Assembly: GCF_017994015.1 (NCBI RefSeq)
Contig: NZ_JAGOLP010000005.1
Coordinates: 108,575 to 172,574, forward strand
Length of the DNA: 64,000 bases
Source: Ferrovibrio sp.
GTDB taxonomy: Bacteria > Pseudomonadota > Alphaproteobacteria > Ferrovibrionales > Ferrovibrionaceae
Reading direction: 5' to 3'
Shown piece after piece: positions 8,631-17,685 of this stretch; the stretch's first letter is position 1; every line of letters begins with the position of its first letter. A program made the position numbers and the translations under genes. The notes under the pieces are model-generated. The model had not been told where the DNA came from, searched no databases, and saw nothing but the letters and a program-made list of their open reading frames with translations.

Positions 8631-9713
8631 TTATTGTGCCGCTTCCGCCATAACGCTGCGGCTATATTCATACACGCCCTGGGCATTCAGGCTGCGCTGC
8701 ACCTGGCCTTCCAGCATCAGATGATGCAGATGCGCCATCGCCTCGCCGGCCGCCAGGGTGATGTGATCCTTGATATCGCGCTTGAACAGCAGCGGCAGCG
8801 TATCCAGCACCGTCATCGGCCGGTCCATCGCCTGCATCAGGATATCCAGCCGCTCCTGATGGTGGCGCTTGAGATAGGCGATGCGCGCATGCAGTCCAAC
8901 AAACACATCACCATGCGACGGCATCACCCACACATCGGCGGGCAGATCGGCGAAGCGGTCCAGCGAGCGCAGATACAGCGTCAGCGAGCAGGCTTCCGGC
9001 TCGCCGGGATAAACCCCGATATGCGGGCTGATACGCGGCAGCACCTGATCGCCGGAGATCAGCAGATTGAGTTCGGCGCAATACAGGCTGGCATGTTCCG
9101 GCGAATGGCCGCGCCCGATGATGACGCGCCAATCATGGCCGCCGATACGCACCAGATCGCCTTCCACGATACGGTGGTAGTAACGCGGAATTTCGGTCAC
9201 CGCCTTGCGGAAATTGCCAAAGCCGCTCTGCTTGATCTTGTCGAGGCCGGCTTCGTCGAAACCGACCCGGCTGTAAAAATGCAGCACTTCCGGCGGCACC
9301 TCGGCCTGGGCATCCAGCGACAGCATGCGACCGAAGCTCCATTCGCCCAGGGTCATCCAGAGCGGCGCCTGCCAGCGTTCATGCAGCCAGCCGGCCAGGC
9401 CAAGATGATCCGGATGGAAATGTGTGCAGAGGATGCGAGTGATCGGCTTGCCATCCAGGTGGCGCTCAAAAACCTGCTGCCACAAAGCTTGCAGCTTGGA
9501 CGAGCGCACGCCGGTATCCACCACGGTCCAGCCTTCGCCATCGCGCAGCAGCCATAGATTGATGTAGTCAAGGCCGGGAATCGGGATCGGCATGCGCAGC
9601 CAGAACACGCCGGGGCGCAGTTCAAAAACCTCGGCATCCCCGGGCCGCGGGCCGGCGGCATGGTCGGTGAAGGGGAAGCTTAAGCCGATATTGCGCTGAT
9701 CAATCTCCGACAC
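8631..9713 (-). CDS. MBL-fold metallo-hydrolase
   Basis: 360 residues. The dinuclear metal motif THFHPDHLG (His98, His100, Asp102, His103) follows a beta-strand VVDTGV, the usual order in metallo-beta-lactamase-fold hydrolases. A later GRGHSPEHASLY supplies another ligand and SGDQVLPRISPHIGVYP fits the glyoxalase-II/LACTB2-like branch. The C-terminal 80 residues look like a winged-helix extension (leucine-rich, ending with AHLHHLMLEGQV). Acyl-thioester or lactone hydrolysis is plausible, given the SDR and acyl-CoA dehydrogenase partners. Confidence 0.92.
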   Translation of the reverse strand: MSEIDQRNIGLSFPFTDHAAGPRPGDAEVFELRPGVFWLRMPIPIPGLDYINLWLLRDGEGWTVVDTGVRSSKLQALWQQVFERHLDGKPITRILCTHFHPDHLGLAGWLHERWQAPLWMTLGEWSFGRMLSLDAQAEVPPEVLHFYSRVGFDEAGLDKIKQSGFGNFRKAVTEIPRYYHRIVEGDLVRIGGHDWRVIIGRGHSPEHASLYCAELNLLISGDQVLPRISPHIGVYPGEPEACSLTLYLRSLDRFADLPADVWVMPSHGDVFVGLHARIAYLKRHHQERLDILMQAMDRPMTVLDTLPLLFKRDIKDHITLAAGEAMAHLHHLMLEGQVQRSLNAQGVYEYSRSVMAEAAQ

Positions 9714-9777
9714 AGGGTATTCCTTCGTACTGGGGGCAGGTTGTTATTTTTTTCACGCCATGAATTGTAGGAGGTGG

Positions 9778-9794
9778 TTAACGTAAGCGTCAAC
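9778..9794. promoter_or_regulatory. Possible weak LiuR-type operator upstream of the MBL-SDR operon
   Basis: The sequence contains ACG (9781-9783) and CGT (9788-9790) separated by 4 bases, flanked by GTT and CAAC. This is the same ACG-N4-CGT core as the perfect palindrome before the MerR gene at 60691-60708. The flanks match only in part. It lies about 65-80 bases upstream of the MBL start. Low-confidence inference from similarity of two sites in the window. Confidence 0.35.
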
Positions 9795-9802
9795 AATGGA
9801 TA

Positions 9803-9835
9803 CGGGCCGCCCCAGGGAAGCCCTGGAACGGCCCG
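9803..9835. terminator. Hairpin terminator downstream of the acyl-CoA dehydrogenase gene
   Basis: Outer arms CGGGCCG (9803-9809) and CGGCCCG (9829-9835) and inner arms CCAGGG (9812-9817) and CCCTGG (9821-9826) form a strong interrupted stem with a 3-base loop. It lies just after the stop of the minus-strand acyl-CoA dehydrogenase. The U tract on that side is weak, so termination efficiency is uncertain. Confidence 0.6.
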
Positions 9836-9860
9836 ATAATATTTAGAATCAAATAGTTAC

Positions 9861-11654
9861 TCAGGCTCGCAGCAAATCTGCCGTCACCTGGGCCAGATCA
9901 TCGGCGCCTTCCATGGCGCCCAGGCAGCGGCCTTCCACGGCGGTCAGCACCTGTTCGGCGAAGAAGCGCGCCGACAGGATTTTGGCACTGAAATACGGAT
10001 CGGTGCTGCCCGCCGCAATCTCCGCCTTGGCCGCCAGGGCCAGCCGGGCCAGCAGCCAGCCGCCGACGGTTTCCGAGAAAGCCCGGTGATATGGCGTGGC
10101 GCCAGCCAGGGCGGCATTGGCATCCTTGGGCAATGTGGCCGCCATCCATTGCGTGGCCTTCTTCAGTGCCGCCAGGGCACGGCCGAGTTCACGCTGCACC
10201 GAGGCGAAACCATCGCCGGCCCGGCCGAGCGCGGCCAAAGTGGCCTCGATCTCGCCGAACAGCCGCCGCACGGTGTCGCCGCCCTGCAAACCGAGCTTGC
10301 GGGTTACCAGATCAATGGCCTGGATGCCGTTGGTGCCTTCATAGATCGGCAGGATGCGGGCATCGCGATAATGCTGCGCCGCGCCGGTCTCCTCGATAAA
10401 GCCCATGCCGCCGTGAATCTGCACACCGATGGACGCCACTTCGCAGCCCACATCGGTGGCCCAGGCCTTGGACAGCGGGGTGAGCAATTCCACCAACGCC
10501 TTGGCGTCAGTAGCCACCGCCTTGTCCGGATCGTGATGGGCGCGGTCAATGCTGGCTGCATTGAGATAGACCAAAGCGCGCAGGGCCTCGGTCTGGGTTT
10601 TCATCAGCATCAGATTGCGGCGCACATCGGCATGCTCGATGATCGCCACATGCTGTTCGGCATTCATGCCGGGATGGCGGCCCTGCTTGCGGCCCTCGGC
10701 ATAGCTCAAGGCCTGCTGGAAAGCCCGTTCGGCAATCGCGAGGCCCTGGCAGCCGACGCTGAGGCGGGCATTGTTCATCATGGTGAACATGCAGCGCATG
10801 CCCTGATTCTCGGCGCCGAGCAGCCAGCCAATGCATTCGTCATTGTCGCCATAGGACATGACGCAGGTGGGGCTGGCATGGATGCCTAGCTTGTGTTCCA
10901 CCGAAACCACGCGCAGATCGTTGCGACGACCGAGCGAGCCATCCGCCTTGGGGATGAATTTCGGCACGATGAACAGCGAGATGCCCTTGGTGCCGGCCGG
11001 CGCGCCGGGCAGGCGGGCCAACACCAGATGCACAATATTCTCGGCCATCTGGTGTTCGCCATAGGTGATGAAAATCTTGGTGCCGGTGATGCGGTAGGTG
11101 CCATCGCCATTCGGCACCGCCCTGGATTTCAGCGCGCCGACATCCGAGCCGGCCTGCGGCTCGGTCAGGTTCATGGTGCCGGTCCATTCGCCCGATACCA
11201 TCTTGGGCAGATACATCGCCTGCTGCTCCGGCGTGCCATGGGCAATGATGGCGTCGATGGCGCCCTGGGTCAGCAGCGGGCAGAGCGAGAACGACATGTT
11301 CGAGGCCTGCACCATTTCCTGCACCGCCATGGTGACGGCCCAGGGGATGGCGCCACCGCCGATTTCCTCGGCAAACGGCATGCCGTTCCAGCCGGCTTCG
11401 GCGAATTGCTTGTAGGCTTCGGCAAAACCATCGGCGGTGCGCACGGTGCCGTTTTCCACCCGGGAACCCTGCTGGTCGCCGATGCGGTTGATCGGCGACA
11501 ACACACCGGCGGCAAACTTGGCAGCTTCCTCCAGCACGGCGGCGGCGGTTTCCGGCTCGGCATTACCCAGGCCCGGCAGGGTGCTGAGCTGGCTCAAGCC
11601 GGCCACCTGCTCCAGCACAAAACGCATATCCTTGATCGGTGCGGTATACTCCAT
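9861..11654 (-). CDS. Acyl-CoA dehydrogenase with C-terminal domain (FadE/DmdC type)
   Basis: 597 residues from the ATG at 11654, which follows AGGAGG by 6 bases; the long open frame upstream of it is antisense to tsaC. The flavin- and substrate-binding core has MNLTEPQAGSDVGALKSRA, a Ser-rich beta domain, and SVGCQGLAIAERAFQQALSYA. The catalytic Glu is in ILPIYEGTNGIQAIDL. The extra C-terminal helical domain (about residues 470-597) marks the larger ACAD subfamily that includes 3-methylmercaptopropionyl-CoA dehydrogenase DmdC. The exact substrate is open. Divergent from tsaC. Confidence 0.93.
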   Translation of the reverse strand: MEYTAPIKDMRFVLEQVAGLSQLSTLPGLGNAEPETAAAVLEEAAKFAAGVLSPINRIGDQQGSRVENGTVRTADGFAEAYKQFAEAGWNGMPFAEEIGGGAIPWAVTMAVQEMVQASNMSFSLCPLLTQGAIDAIIAHGTPEQQAMYLPKMVSGEWTGTMNLTEPQAGSDVGALKSRAVPNGDGTYRITGTKIFITYGEHQMAENIVHLVLARLPGAPAGTKGISLFIVPKFIPKADGSLGRRNDLRVVSVEHKLGIHASPTCVMSYGDNDECIGWLLGAENQGMRCMFTMMNNARLSVGCQGLAIAERAFQQALSYAEGRKQGRHPGMNAEQHVAIIEHADVRRNLMLMKTQTEALRALVYLNAASIDRAHHDPDKAVATDAKALVELLTPLSKAWATDVGCEVASIGVQIHGGMGFIEETGAAQHYRDARILPIYEGTNGIQAIDLVTRKLGLQGGDTVRRLFGEIEATLAALGRAGDGFASVQRELGRALAALKKATQWMAATLPKDANAALAGATPYHRAFSETVGGWLLARLALAAKAEIAAGSTDPYFSAKILSARFFAEQVLTAVEGRCLGAMEGADDLAQVTADLLRA

Positions 11655-11750
11655 CACATCCTCCTGAGACTGCCGGCTTTTGCTGGCCAGGGTGATAATA
11701 TGGACCGGTCCCTCTAGCAAGCCCAGAACGAAGCCGCTACACATCGCGCC

Positions 11751-12677
11751 ATGCCTGACGTAACGATAGCCGAAGCCGTGGACCTGCTGCGCCGGGGCGA
11801 GGTGGTGGCCCTGCCGACCGAGACGGTTTATGGCCTGGCCGCCGACGCCACCAACCCGGCGGCGGTGGCAAAAATCTATGCCGCCAAGGGGCGCCCGGAT
11901 TTTAATCCGCTGATTTCCCATATTGCCGATTATGCGCAACTGGCCGGCCTGGCGCTGGCGGATAGCCGCGCCAAGGCGTTGGCCGACGCCTTCTGGCCCG
12001 GCGCCCTTACCCTGGTATTGCCCCGCGCAGCAGCCTGCCCGGTGGCGGAAGCGGTTTCGGCTGGCCTGCCCAGCCTGGCGATCCGGCTGCCCGCGCATCC
12101 GATTGCGCGTGAAATCCTGCGCCTTGTCGGCCGCCCGGTGGCCGCCCCCTCGGCCAACCGCTCCGGCCATGTCTCGCCCTCCACCGCCGCGCATGTGCGG
12201 CACAGCCTGGGGCCGGCCATCCCGGTGGTGGATGGCGGTCCCTGCCCGGTCGGCCTGGAATCCACCGTGATCGGCCTGACCGGCAGCCAGGCACTGCTGC
12301 TGCGCCCGGGCGGCATCCCGGCGGAAGCCATCGAGGCCGTGCTTGGCGCCCCGCTTGGCCGGCCACAATCCGCCAAACTGGAAAGCCCGGGCATGCTGTT
12401 GAAACATTACGCGCCCAGCCGGCCGGTGCGGCTGGATGCCACCACCGCGCATGGCAACGAGGGCCTGCTGAGTTTCGGCCCGGCCCTGCCCGGTTTCGCC
12501 GCCTATTTTTCGCTGAGCGACACAGGCGACCTGACGGAAGCGGCAGCCAAACTCTATGCCGGCCTGCATGCCCTGGATCGCGCCGACCTGGATGGTATTG
12601 CCGTGATGCCGATCCCGGAAGAAGGTATCGGCGCGGCCATCCTCGACCGTTTACGACGGGCGGCACGCGGGCGATAA
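11751..12677 (+). CDS. L-threonylcarbamoyladenylate synthase (Sua5/TsaC family)
   Basis: 308 residues, the long Sua5 form: a YrdC/TsaC domain (residues 1-190) plus a C-terminal Sua5 domain. The enzyme makes threonylcarbamoyl-AMP from threonine, bicarbonate and ATP for t6A37 of ANN-decoding tRNAs. Visible landmarks are ALPTETVYGLAADA, KIYAAKGRPDFNPL (KxR), APSANRSGHVSPS (SxN) and GLESTVIGL. After the linker with LESPGMLLKHYAPS, the C-terminal domain begins. It runs directly into the next gene after 10 bases. Confidence 0.96.
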   Translation: MPDVTIAEAVDLLRRGEVVALPTETVYGLAADATNPAAVAKIYAAKGRPDFNPLISHIADYAQLAGLALADSRAKALADAFWPGALTLVLPRAAACPVAEAVSAGLPSLAIRLPAHPIAREILRLVGRPVAAPSANRSGHVSPSTAAHVRHSLGPAIPVVDGGPCPVGLESTVIGLTGSQALLLRPGGIPAEAIEAVLGAPLGRPQSAKLESPGMLLKHYAPSRPVRLDATTAHGNEGLLSFGPALPGFAAYFSLSDTGDLTEAAAKLYAGLHALDRADLDGIAVMPIPEEGIGAAILDRLRRAARGR

Positions 12678-12687
12678 TCACACCACC

Positions 12688-14112
12688 ATGACCGCACTCG
12701 CTCCTGAACTGCTGAACCGTTTCCGCGACATCGTCGGCCCCAAGGGCTGGGTCTCGGACCCCGACATTCTGGCACCGCATCTGGTGGAGCCACGCGACAT
12801 CTATAGTGGCATCACGCCGCTGATGCTGCGCCCGGCCAATACCGAGGAAGTAGCCGCCATTGTCAAACTGGCGCGTGAAACCGGCACCAAGCTGGTGCCG
12901 CAGGGCGGCAATACCGGCTTGGTGGGCGGCAGCATCCCGTTCATGGGCAATGACGAAATCATTGTGTCGCTGCAACGTATGAACAAGATTCGCAGCCTTG
13001 ATCCGTTGAACGACACCATCACGGTGGAAGCCGGCTGTGTGCTGGCCCAGGTGCAGCAGGCGGCGCGCGAAGCTGACCGGCTGTTTCCGCTCTCGATCGG
13101 CTCGGAAGGCAGTTGCACCATCGGCGGCAACCTTTCCACCAATGCCGGCGGCAATGCTGTGCTGCGCTATGGCAATACCCGCGATCTGGCGCTGGGCCTG
13201 GAAGTGGTGCTGGCCGATGGTCAGGTGTGGGACGGTCTGCGCGGCTTGCGCAAGGACAATACCGGCTATGACCTGAAAGACCTGTTCATCGGCGGTGAAG
13301 GTACGCTCGGCATCATCACCGCCGCTGTGCTGAAGCTGCATCCGTTGCCGCGCGCCCTGGCCACCGCCTTCGCCGCTGTGCCCGACCCGTCGAAAGCCAT
13401 TGATTTGCTGGCTTTGGCCAAAAGCGCCAGCGGCGGCCAGGTTACCGGCTTTGAACTGATCTCGCGTCTGTCGCTGGATTTTGCCCTCAAGCATAATCCC
13501 GGCACCGTCGATCCTTTGGCCGAGCGTTCGCCCTGGTATGTGCTGATGGAATTCTCCTCCGGCCGCGACGACGGCGCCATTGGTGAAACCCTGGAAGCCG
13601 TGCTGGCCGATGGCTACGAGAAGGGCCTGGTGACAGACGCCGCCATCGCGCAATCGGATACCCAGCGCGCCGCTTTCTGGAAATTGCGCGAACTGCTATC
13701 CAATTCGCAGCGCCCCGAAGGCGGCTCGATCAAATGCGACATCTCGGTGCCGGTTTCGCGCATGGCCGAGTTCATCGACCTGGCAACCCGCGCCGTGGAA
13801 GCCCATATCCCCGGCGTGCGCGTTGTGACCTTCGGCCATATCGGCGATGGCAACGTGCATTTCAATTCGTCGCAGCCGCTGGGCTGGGAACGTGCCAAAT
13901 TCATGGCTTTGTGGGACGACGTGCATCAGATCGTGCATGATATCGCGCATGGCATGAAAGGTTCGATCTCGGCCGAGCATGGTGTTGGCCGCATGAAGAT
14001 CGACGAGATCGTGCATTACAAATCGCCGGTGGAAATCGAGATGATGCGCCGGATCAAACGCGCCTTCGATCCTGACAACATCCTCAATCCGGGCAAGGTC
14101 GTCCGGCCCTGA
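12688..14112 (+). CDS. FAD-binding oxidoreductase, D-2-hydroxyacid dehydrogenase type (GlcD/D2HGDH)
   Basis: 474 residues. The PCMH-type FAD-binding domain (about residues 30-220) includes PQGGNTGLVGGSIP, the NLSTNAGGNAVLRYGNTRD segment and GGEGTLGIITAA. The C-terminal FAD-oxidase domain has the metal- and substrate-binding motifs TFGHIGDGNVHFN and SAEHGVGRMK, found in D-2-hydroxyglutarate dehydrogenase and D-lactate/glycolate dehydrogenase. Close spacing to tsaC (10 bases) and to the DHFR-like gene (1 base) indicates one transcript. D-2-hydroxyglutarate, a by-product of the SerA step, is a likely substrate. Confidence 0.95.
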   Translation: MTALAPELLNRFRDIVGPKGWVSDPDILAPHLVEPRDIYSGITPLMLRPANTEEVAAIVKLARETGTKLVPQGGNTGLVGGSIPFMGNDEIIVSLQRMNKIRSLDPLNDTITVEAGCVLAQVQQAAREADRLFPLSIGSEGSCTIGGNLSTNAGGNAVLRYGNTRDLALGLEVVLADGQVWDGLRGLRKDNTGYDLKDLFIGGEGTLGIITAAVLKLHPLPRALATAFAAVPDPSKAIDLLALAKSASGGQVTGFELISRLSLDFALKHNPGTVDPLAERSPWYVLMEFSSGRDDGAIGETLEAVLADGYEKGLVTDAAIAQSDTQRAAFWKLRELLSNSQRPEGGSIKCDISVPVSRMAEFIDLATRAVEAHIPGVRVVTFGHIGDGNVHFNSSQPLGWERAKFMALWDDVHQIVHDIAHGMKGSISAEHGVGRMKIDEIVHYKSPVEIEMMRRIKRAFDPDNILNPGKVVRP

Positions 14113-14113
14113 C

Positions 14114-14626
14114 ATGATCCGCTGTTACATCGCGATGAGCCTGGACGGCTATATCGCCGCCCCGGATGGCGGGGTTGACTGGCTGAAACCCTTTGAAGAC
14201 CACGATTACGGCTACGAGGCTTTCATGGCCGAAATCGGTACCGTGGTGATGGGCCGCCATAGCTATGAGCAGGTGCTGGGTTTCGGTGACTGGCCCTACA
14301 AGGGCAAGTCCACCCTGGTGGTGACCAGCAGGCCCTTGGCCGATGCGCCCGAAGCTGTGGCGGCAAGACCGGCAGATTTCACTGCCCTGGCTGCGGAATT
14401 GCGCCAGTTGCCCGGCGATAGCTGGCTGGTGGGCGGGCAACAATGCCTGGAGGGTTTCCAGAGCATTGGCAGCGTAGGCCGGCTGGAATTATTCCTGGTA
14501 CCGGTCACCCTGGGCAGTGGCATTCCACTATTCAAACCGGGCGCCAAGCCGCAGAACCGACTGCGGCTGGCACTCAGCACACCATATCCAAACGGCGTAG
14601 TGAAACTGGTTTACGACTATATCTGA
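14114..14626 (+). CDS. Dihydrofolate reductase-family protein (RibD C-terminal-like)
   Basis: 170 residues of the DHFR/RibD_C fold: MIRCYIAMSLDGYIAAPDGG at the N terminus, MGRHSYEQVLGF, LVVTSRPL, and SWLVGGQQ for NADPH binding. The end VTLGSGIPLF followed by a C-terminal strand is typical of YyaP/YwjB-type reductases. The true substrate of these paralogues is mostly unknown. It starts one base after the preceding stop. It is convergent with the TRAP permease. Confidence 0.93.
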   Translation: MIRCYIAMSLDGYIAAPDGGVDWLKPFEDHDYGYEAFMAEIGTVVMGRHSYEQVLGFGDWPYKGKSTLVVTSRPLADAPEAVAARPADFTALAAELRQLPGDSWLVGGQQCLEGFQSIGSVGRLELFLVPVTLGSGIPLFKPGAKPQNRLRLALSTPYPNGVVKLVYDYI

Positions 14627-14650
14627 GGCAAACCAGCCTGCACCGCAGCT

Positions 14651-16501
14651 TTACGCCCCTGCTGTCTCTAGCGGCCGCTGGCGCTGCACAAGATATACCA
14701 GCGCGATCAGCGCTAGGCCCACGACGTCAGTGTAGATGCCCGGTTTAATGAGCAGCAGGGCCCCCAGAACCAGGACGCCACGTTCCCAGAGCCGGGCATG
14801 CCGGATCAGATGGCCATTCAAACCGGCCGCCAGGGTGAGGCAGCCGATAGTGGCCGAAACCGTGGCATGCAGGATGGTCTGCCAGTCACCGATGAACAGC
14901 AGAGCCGGTTCATAAACAAACATGAACGGCACGATGAACCCAGCGGCGCCGATGCGCACCGCCGCCCAGCCGGCATCCCATATATTGGCTTTGGCCAGAC
15001 TGGCCGCAGCATACACAGCCAAAGCCACCGGCGGTGTGATCGCTGACAGGATGGCGAAGTAGAAAGCAAACATATGCGCCGCCGGCTCGATCACGCCCAG
15101 CTTCATGATTGCCGGCACCATCAGCGACACCATGACGATATAAGCCGGCGTGGTGGGCATGCCCATGCCGAGGATGATGCCGGCCACGGCGGTAAGCACC
15201 AAGGCCAGGAGCAGGCTGTTCTGCGACAGACCGACGATCATGTTGGTGAAAGTAATGCCCAGCCCAGTGAGTGTGATCGAACCGATCACAATGCCGGCGC
15301 AGGCGCAAGCCAGCGCCACGGCGAGTGTGTTGCGGGCGCCATCATCCAGGGCTTCCAGAACCAGCCGCCAATTGAGGCCCTCGCGGGAATTGCTACGCAG
15401 CATCGCCACCGGGAAACAGGCCAGCATGCCGGCCAGCGCACAAAGCGGCGCCGAAAAGCCTGAGAACATGCCGCCCAGGATGATCGCCACGGGCAGGAAA
15501 AGATGTCCGCGTTCGATCAACACTCGCGCCAGCACCGGCACTTCCACATCGGGCAGACCGCGCAACCCCTGGCGCTTGGCTTCAAAATGCACCGCGCCGA
15601 AACAGGCAACGTAATACAGCACCGATGGAATCAGCGCCCACAGCGCCACGGTGGCATAGGGCACGGCCAGGAATTCGGCCATCACAAAGGCAGCGGCGCC
15701 CATGATCGGCGGCATAATCTGGCCGCCGGTGGAGGCAACCGATTCAACACCAGCGGCAAAAGCCTTGCTGAAACCGGTGCGTTTCATCAACGGAATGGTA
15801 ATCGGGCCATCCACCATCACATTCGCCACCGCCGAGCCGGAAATGGTGCCGAACAGCGACGACGACACCACCGCCACCTTGCCCGGCCCGCCGGCCGAAC
15901 GGCCGGTCAGCGCCAAAGCAAAATCCATGAACAGGCGGCCTGTGCCGGTGCGTTCCATGAACGAGCCGAACAGCACAAATACCATCACATAGGCCGCCGA
16001 AACGCCCAAGGTGGAGCCGAAGATGCCTTCGGTGGTCATGTAGAGCTGATCGAGCAGGGTGAGCGGATCAACGCGCGTGATGAACAAGGCCTCGCCCATG
16101 AACAGCAAAGCCGTAATTGGCAAAGCCCAGCCGATGACGCGCCGGGTGCAATCCAGCACCAGCACCACCAGGGCAATCGCAGCAAAAATGTCGAGCGGCT
16201 TGAGATCGTCGATATAGATGATGCGGTCGATAAAATAATCGTAGTTGATGAACAGGTGGCCCATCGCCAGCACGCCGCAACCCAGCAGCAGCAGGTCAAC
16301 CCACATGAAGCGGCGGCGGCCATCTTCGCGCAACGCGAGGGGATACAGCAGCAAAACCAGCACAATGGCGAAAGACAGATGAATGCCGCGATAGATCAGC
16401 GCCTGGGGGGGCGCAATCGCAATGGCATACATATGATAAAGCGCCATCGCGATGCCGATCGGCGCCGCTATGCGGGCGATCAGGTTGCTGCCCTGGGACA
16501 T
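14651..16501 (-). CDS. TRAP transporter fused permease (DctQM-type, TAXI family)
   Basis: 616 residues with about 16 hydrophobic segments. The first four (residues 1-140) correspond to the small DctQ subunit and the rest to DctM, fused as usual for TAXI systems. Conserved DctM patterns include FGTISGSAVANVMVDG, STGGQIMPPIMGAAAFVMAEF and GMGMPTTPAYIV. It uses an ion gradient to take up an organic anion delivered by the TAXI receptor encoded upstream. A 114-base gap with a hairpin separates the two genes. Confidence 0.96.
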   Translation of the reverse strand: MSQGSNLIARIAAPIGIAMALYHMYAIAIAPPQALIYRGIHLSFAIVLVLLLYPLALREDGRRRFMWVDLLLLGCGVLAMGHLFINYDYFIDRIIYIDDLKPLDIFAAIALVVLVLDCTRRVIGWALPITALLFMGEALFITRVDPLTLLDQLYMTTEGIFGSTLGVSAAYVMVFVLFGSFMERTGTGRLFMDFALALTGRSAGGPGKVAVVSSSLFGTISGSAVANVMVDGPITIPLMKRTGFSKAFAAGVESVASTGGQIMPPIMGAAAFVMAEFLAVPYATVALWALIPSVLYYVACFGAVHFEAKRQGLRGLPDVEVPVLARVLIERGHLFLPVAIILGGMFSGFSAPLCALAGMLACFPVAMLRSNSREGLNWRLVLEALDDGARNTLAVALACACAGIVIGSITLTGLGITFTNMIVGLSQNSLLLALVLTAVAGIILGMGMPTTPAYIVMVSLMVPAIMKLGVIEPAAHMFAFYFAILSAITPPVALAVYAAASLAKANIWDAGWAAVRIGAAGFIVPFMFVYEPALLFIGDWQTILHATVSATIGCLTLAAGLNGHLIRHARLWERGVLVLGALLLIKPGIYTDVVGLALIALVYLVQRQRPLETAGA

Positions 16502-16556
16502 GTCTCTCCCCCTCTACGATCTATAAGCACGAAAATCATCGGCACTGGAAAAGGAA

Positions 16557-16594
16557 GCCGCCGCGCGCGCCTCTGCGGGCGCTTGCGCGGCGGC
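16557..16594 (-). promoter_or_regulatory. Intercistronic hairpin between TAXI receptor and TRAP permease
   Basis: A perfect 10-bp stem GCCGCCGCGC (16557-16566) with GCGCGGCGGC (16585-16594) encloses 18 bases. No U tract follows on the minus strand. Between a receptor gene and its permease, such a structure may stabilise the receptor mRNA or act as a partial terminator, giving more receptor than permease. The function is inferred. Confidence 0.45.
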
Positions 16595-16615
16595 CATAAG
16601 CAAAATCGCAGGCGC

Positions 16616-17581
16616 TTACTTGAGCGCGCCAACTTCCTTGTAATACTTGGCAGCGCCCGGATGGAACGGCACGCCGATATCCTCGGCCATATCCTTCACC
16701 GTCACCTTGGCCATCGCCTTGTTCACTGCCACGAGGTCGCCCAGGTTGGTCGCCATCGCCTTGGTGATGCTGTAGACCTGCGCTTCCGGCAGCTTGCACG
16801 ACGCAATGAAATGCGCCGAATAGGCAATCACCGGCACGTCCTTGTCCTGCTTCGGATAGGTGTTGGCCGGGATCATGCCCTTCACATAGCCGGCATTGAT
16901 CTTTTTCATCGCCGCCACGCTCTCATCGCTCACCGGCACCAGGGTGATGTCACGCGCCGTGGCAAGGTCCATGATCGACGCCGCCGGGATGGTGGTGCCC
17001 AGGGTGAAGATCTGGGCATGACCATCCTTCAACAACGCCGCAGCGTCGTTATAGCTGGCCATGTAATTCACCTTGCTCATCGCCGCATAGCTCAGGCCAT
17101 GCGCCTTGAGGATATCAGACGAGATCGCCTCGGCCGTATTGCCACGGGTCTGCACCGCGATGGCCTTACCCTTCATATCCTCAACCTTGCCGATCTTGGC
17201 ATCGGCCAGGGCGACAACCTGGAAATACTGCGGATAAAGATTGGCGATCTGGCAAACATTGGTCGCCTTCTTCTCGAAGGGCGGATTGCCGTTGATCGCA
17301 TCCACGGTGGAAATCGAGTTGCCGAAGCCGAAATCGGCCTTGCTTTCCTCGACGCCTTTCACATTGGCAATGCCGGCGCCCGGCAGCGTCTGGATGGTGA
17401 CGCCGGCCACAGCCTTTTCAAACATCGCCTTGAAGGTGCCGCCCATCGGCACCCATACGCCGCCTTGCGGCCCGGTCATCAGCTTGAGGGTCTGAGCATT
17501 AGCCTCGGCGCCGCCAAAAGCGGCAATGGCAAGGCCAAAAGCGGCGTAAGCGCCGGCACGGCTCAGGGTGCGGGTAATCAT
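16616..17581 (-). CDS. TAXI-family TRAP transporter solute-binding protein
   Basis: 321 residues from the ATG at 17581 behind GAGGAGGAA; the frame is open further upstream. A signal peptide ends at about residue 29 (FGGAEANAQ). TAXI features follow: LKLMTGPQGGVWVPMGGTFKAMF and the FGFGNSISTVDA region, then GKAIAVQTRGNTAEA. It should bind an organic acid in the periplasm for the fused permease gene that follows. The ligand is unknown; some TAXI proteins bind glutamate or 2-oxoglutarate. Confidence 0.95.
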   Translation of the reverse strand: MITRTLSRAGAYAAFGLAIAAFGGAEANAQTLKLMTGPQGGVWVPMGGTFKAMFEKAVAGVTIQTLPGAGIANVKGVEESKADFGFGNSISTVDAINGNPPFEKKATNVCQIANLYPQYFQVVALADAKIGKVEDMKGKAIAVQTRGNTAEAISSDILKAHGLSYAAMSKVNYMASYNDAAALLKDGHAQIFTLGTTIPAASIMDLATARDITLVPVSDESVAAMKKINAGYVKGMIPANTYPKQDKDVPVIAYSAHFIASCKLPEAQVYSITKAMATNLGDLVAVNKAMAKVTVKDMAEDIGVPFHPGAAKYYKEVGALK

Positions 17582-17685
17582 GGCGTTCCTCCTCATTATT
17601 TTGTTGTGCCGGGAGTGTGCGGCACGCAATACCGTGGCGTCAAGCATGGATCACGATCTGATATATGAGTTTTATGCCGCCCGGT

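Noticed and set aside
11655..12569. N-terminal extension of the acyl-CoA dehydrogenase frame
   Set aside because: It is antisense to tsaC. The AGGAGG and ATG at 11654 set the start that matches the family.
15503..17668. 721-codon plus-strand open frame opposite the TRAP transporter
   Set aside because: It crosses two real genes and their gap on the other strand and has a His/Arg/Gln-rich, low-order translation.
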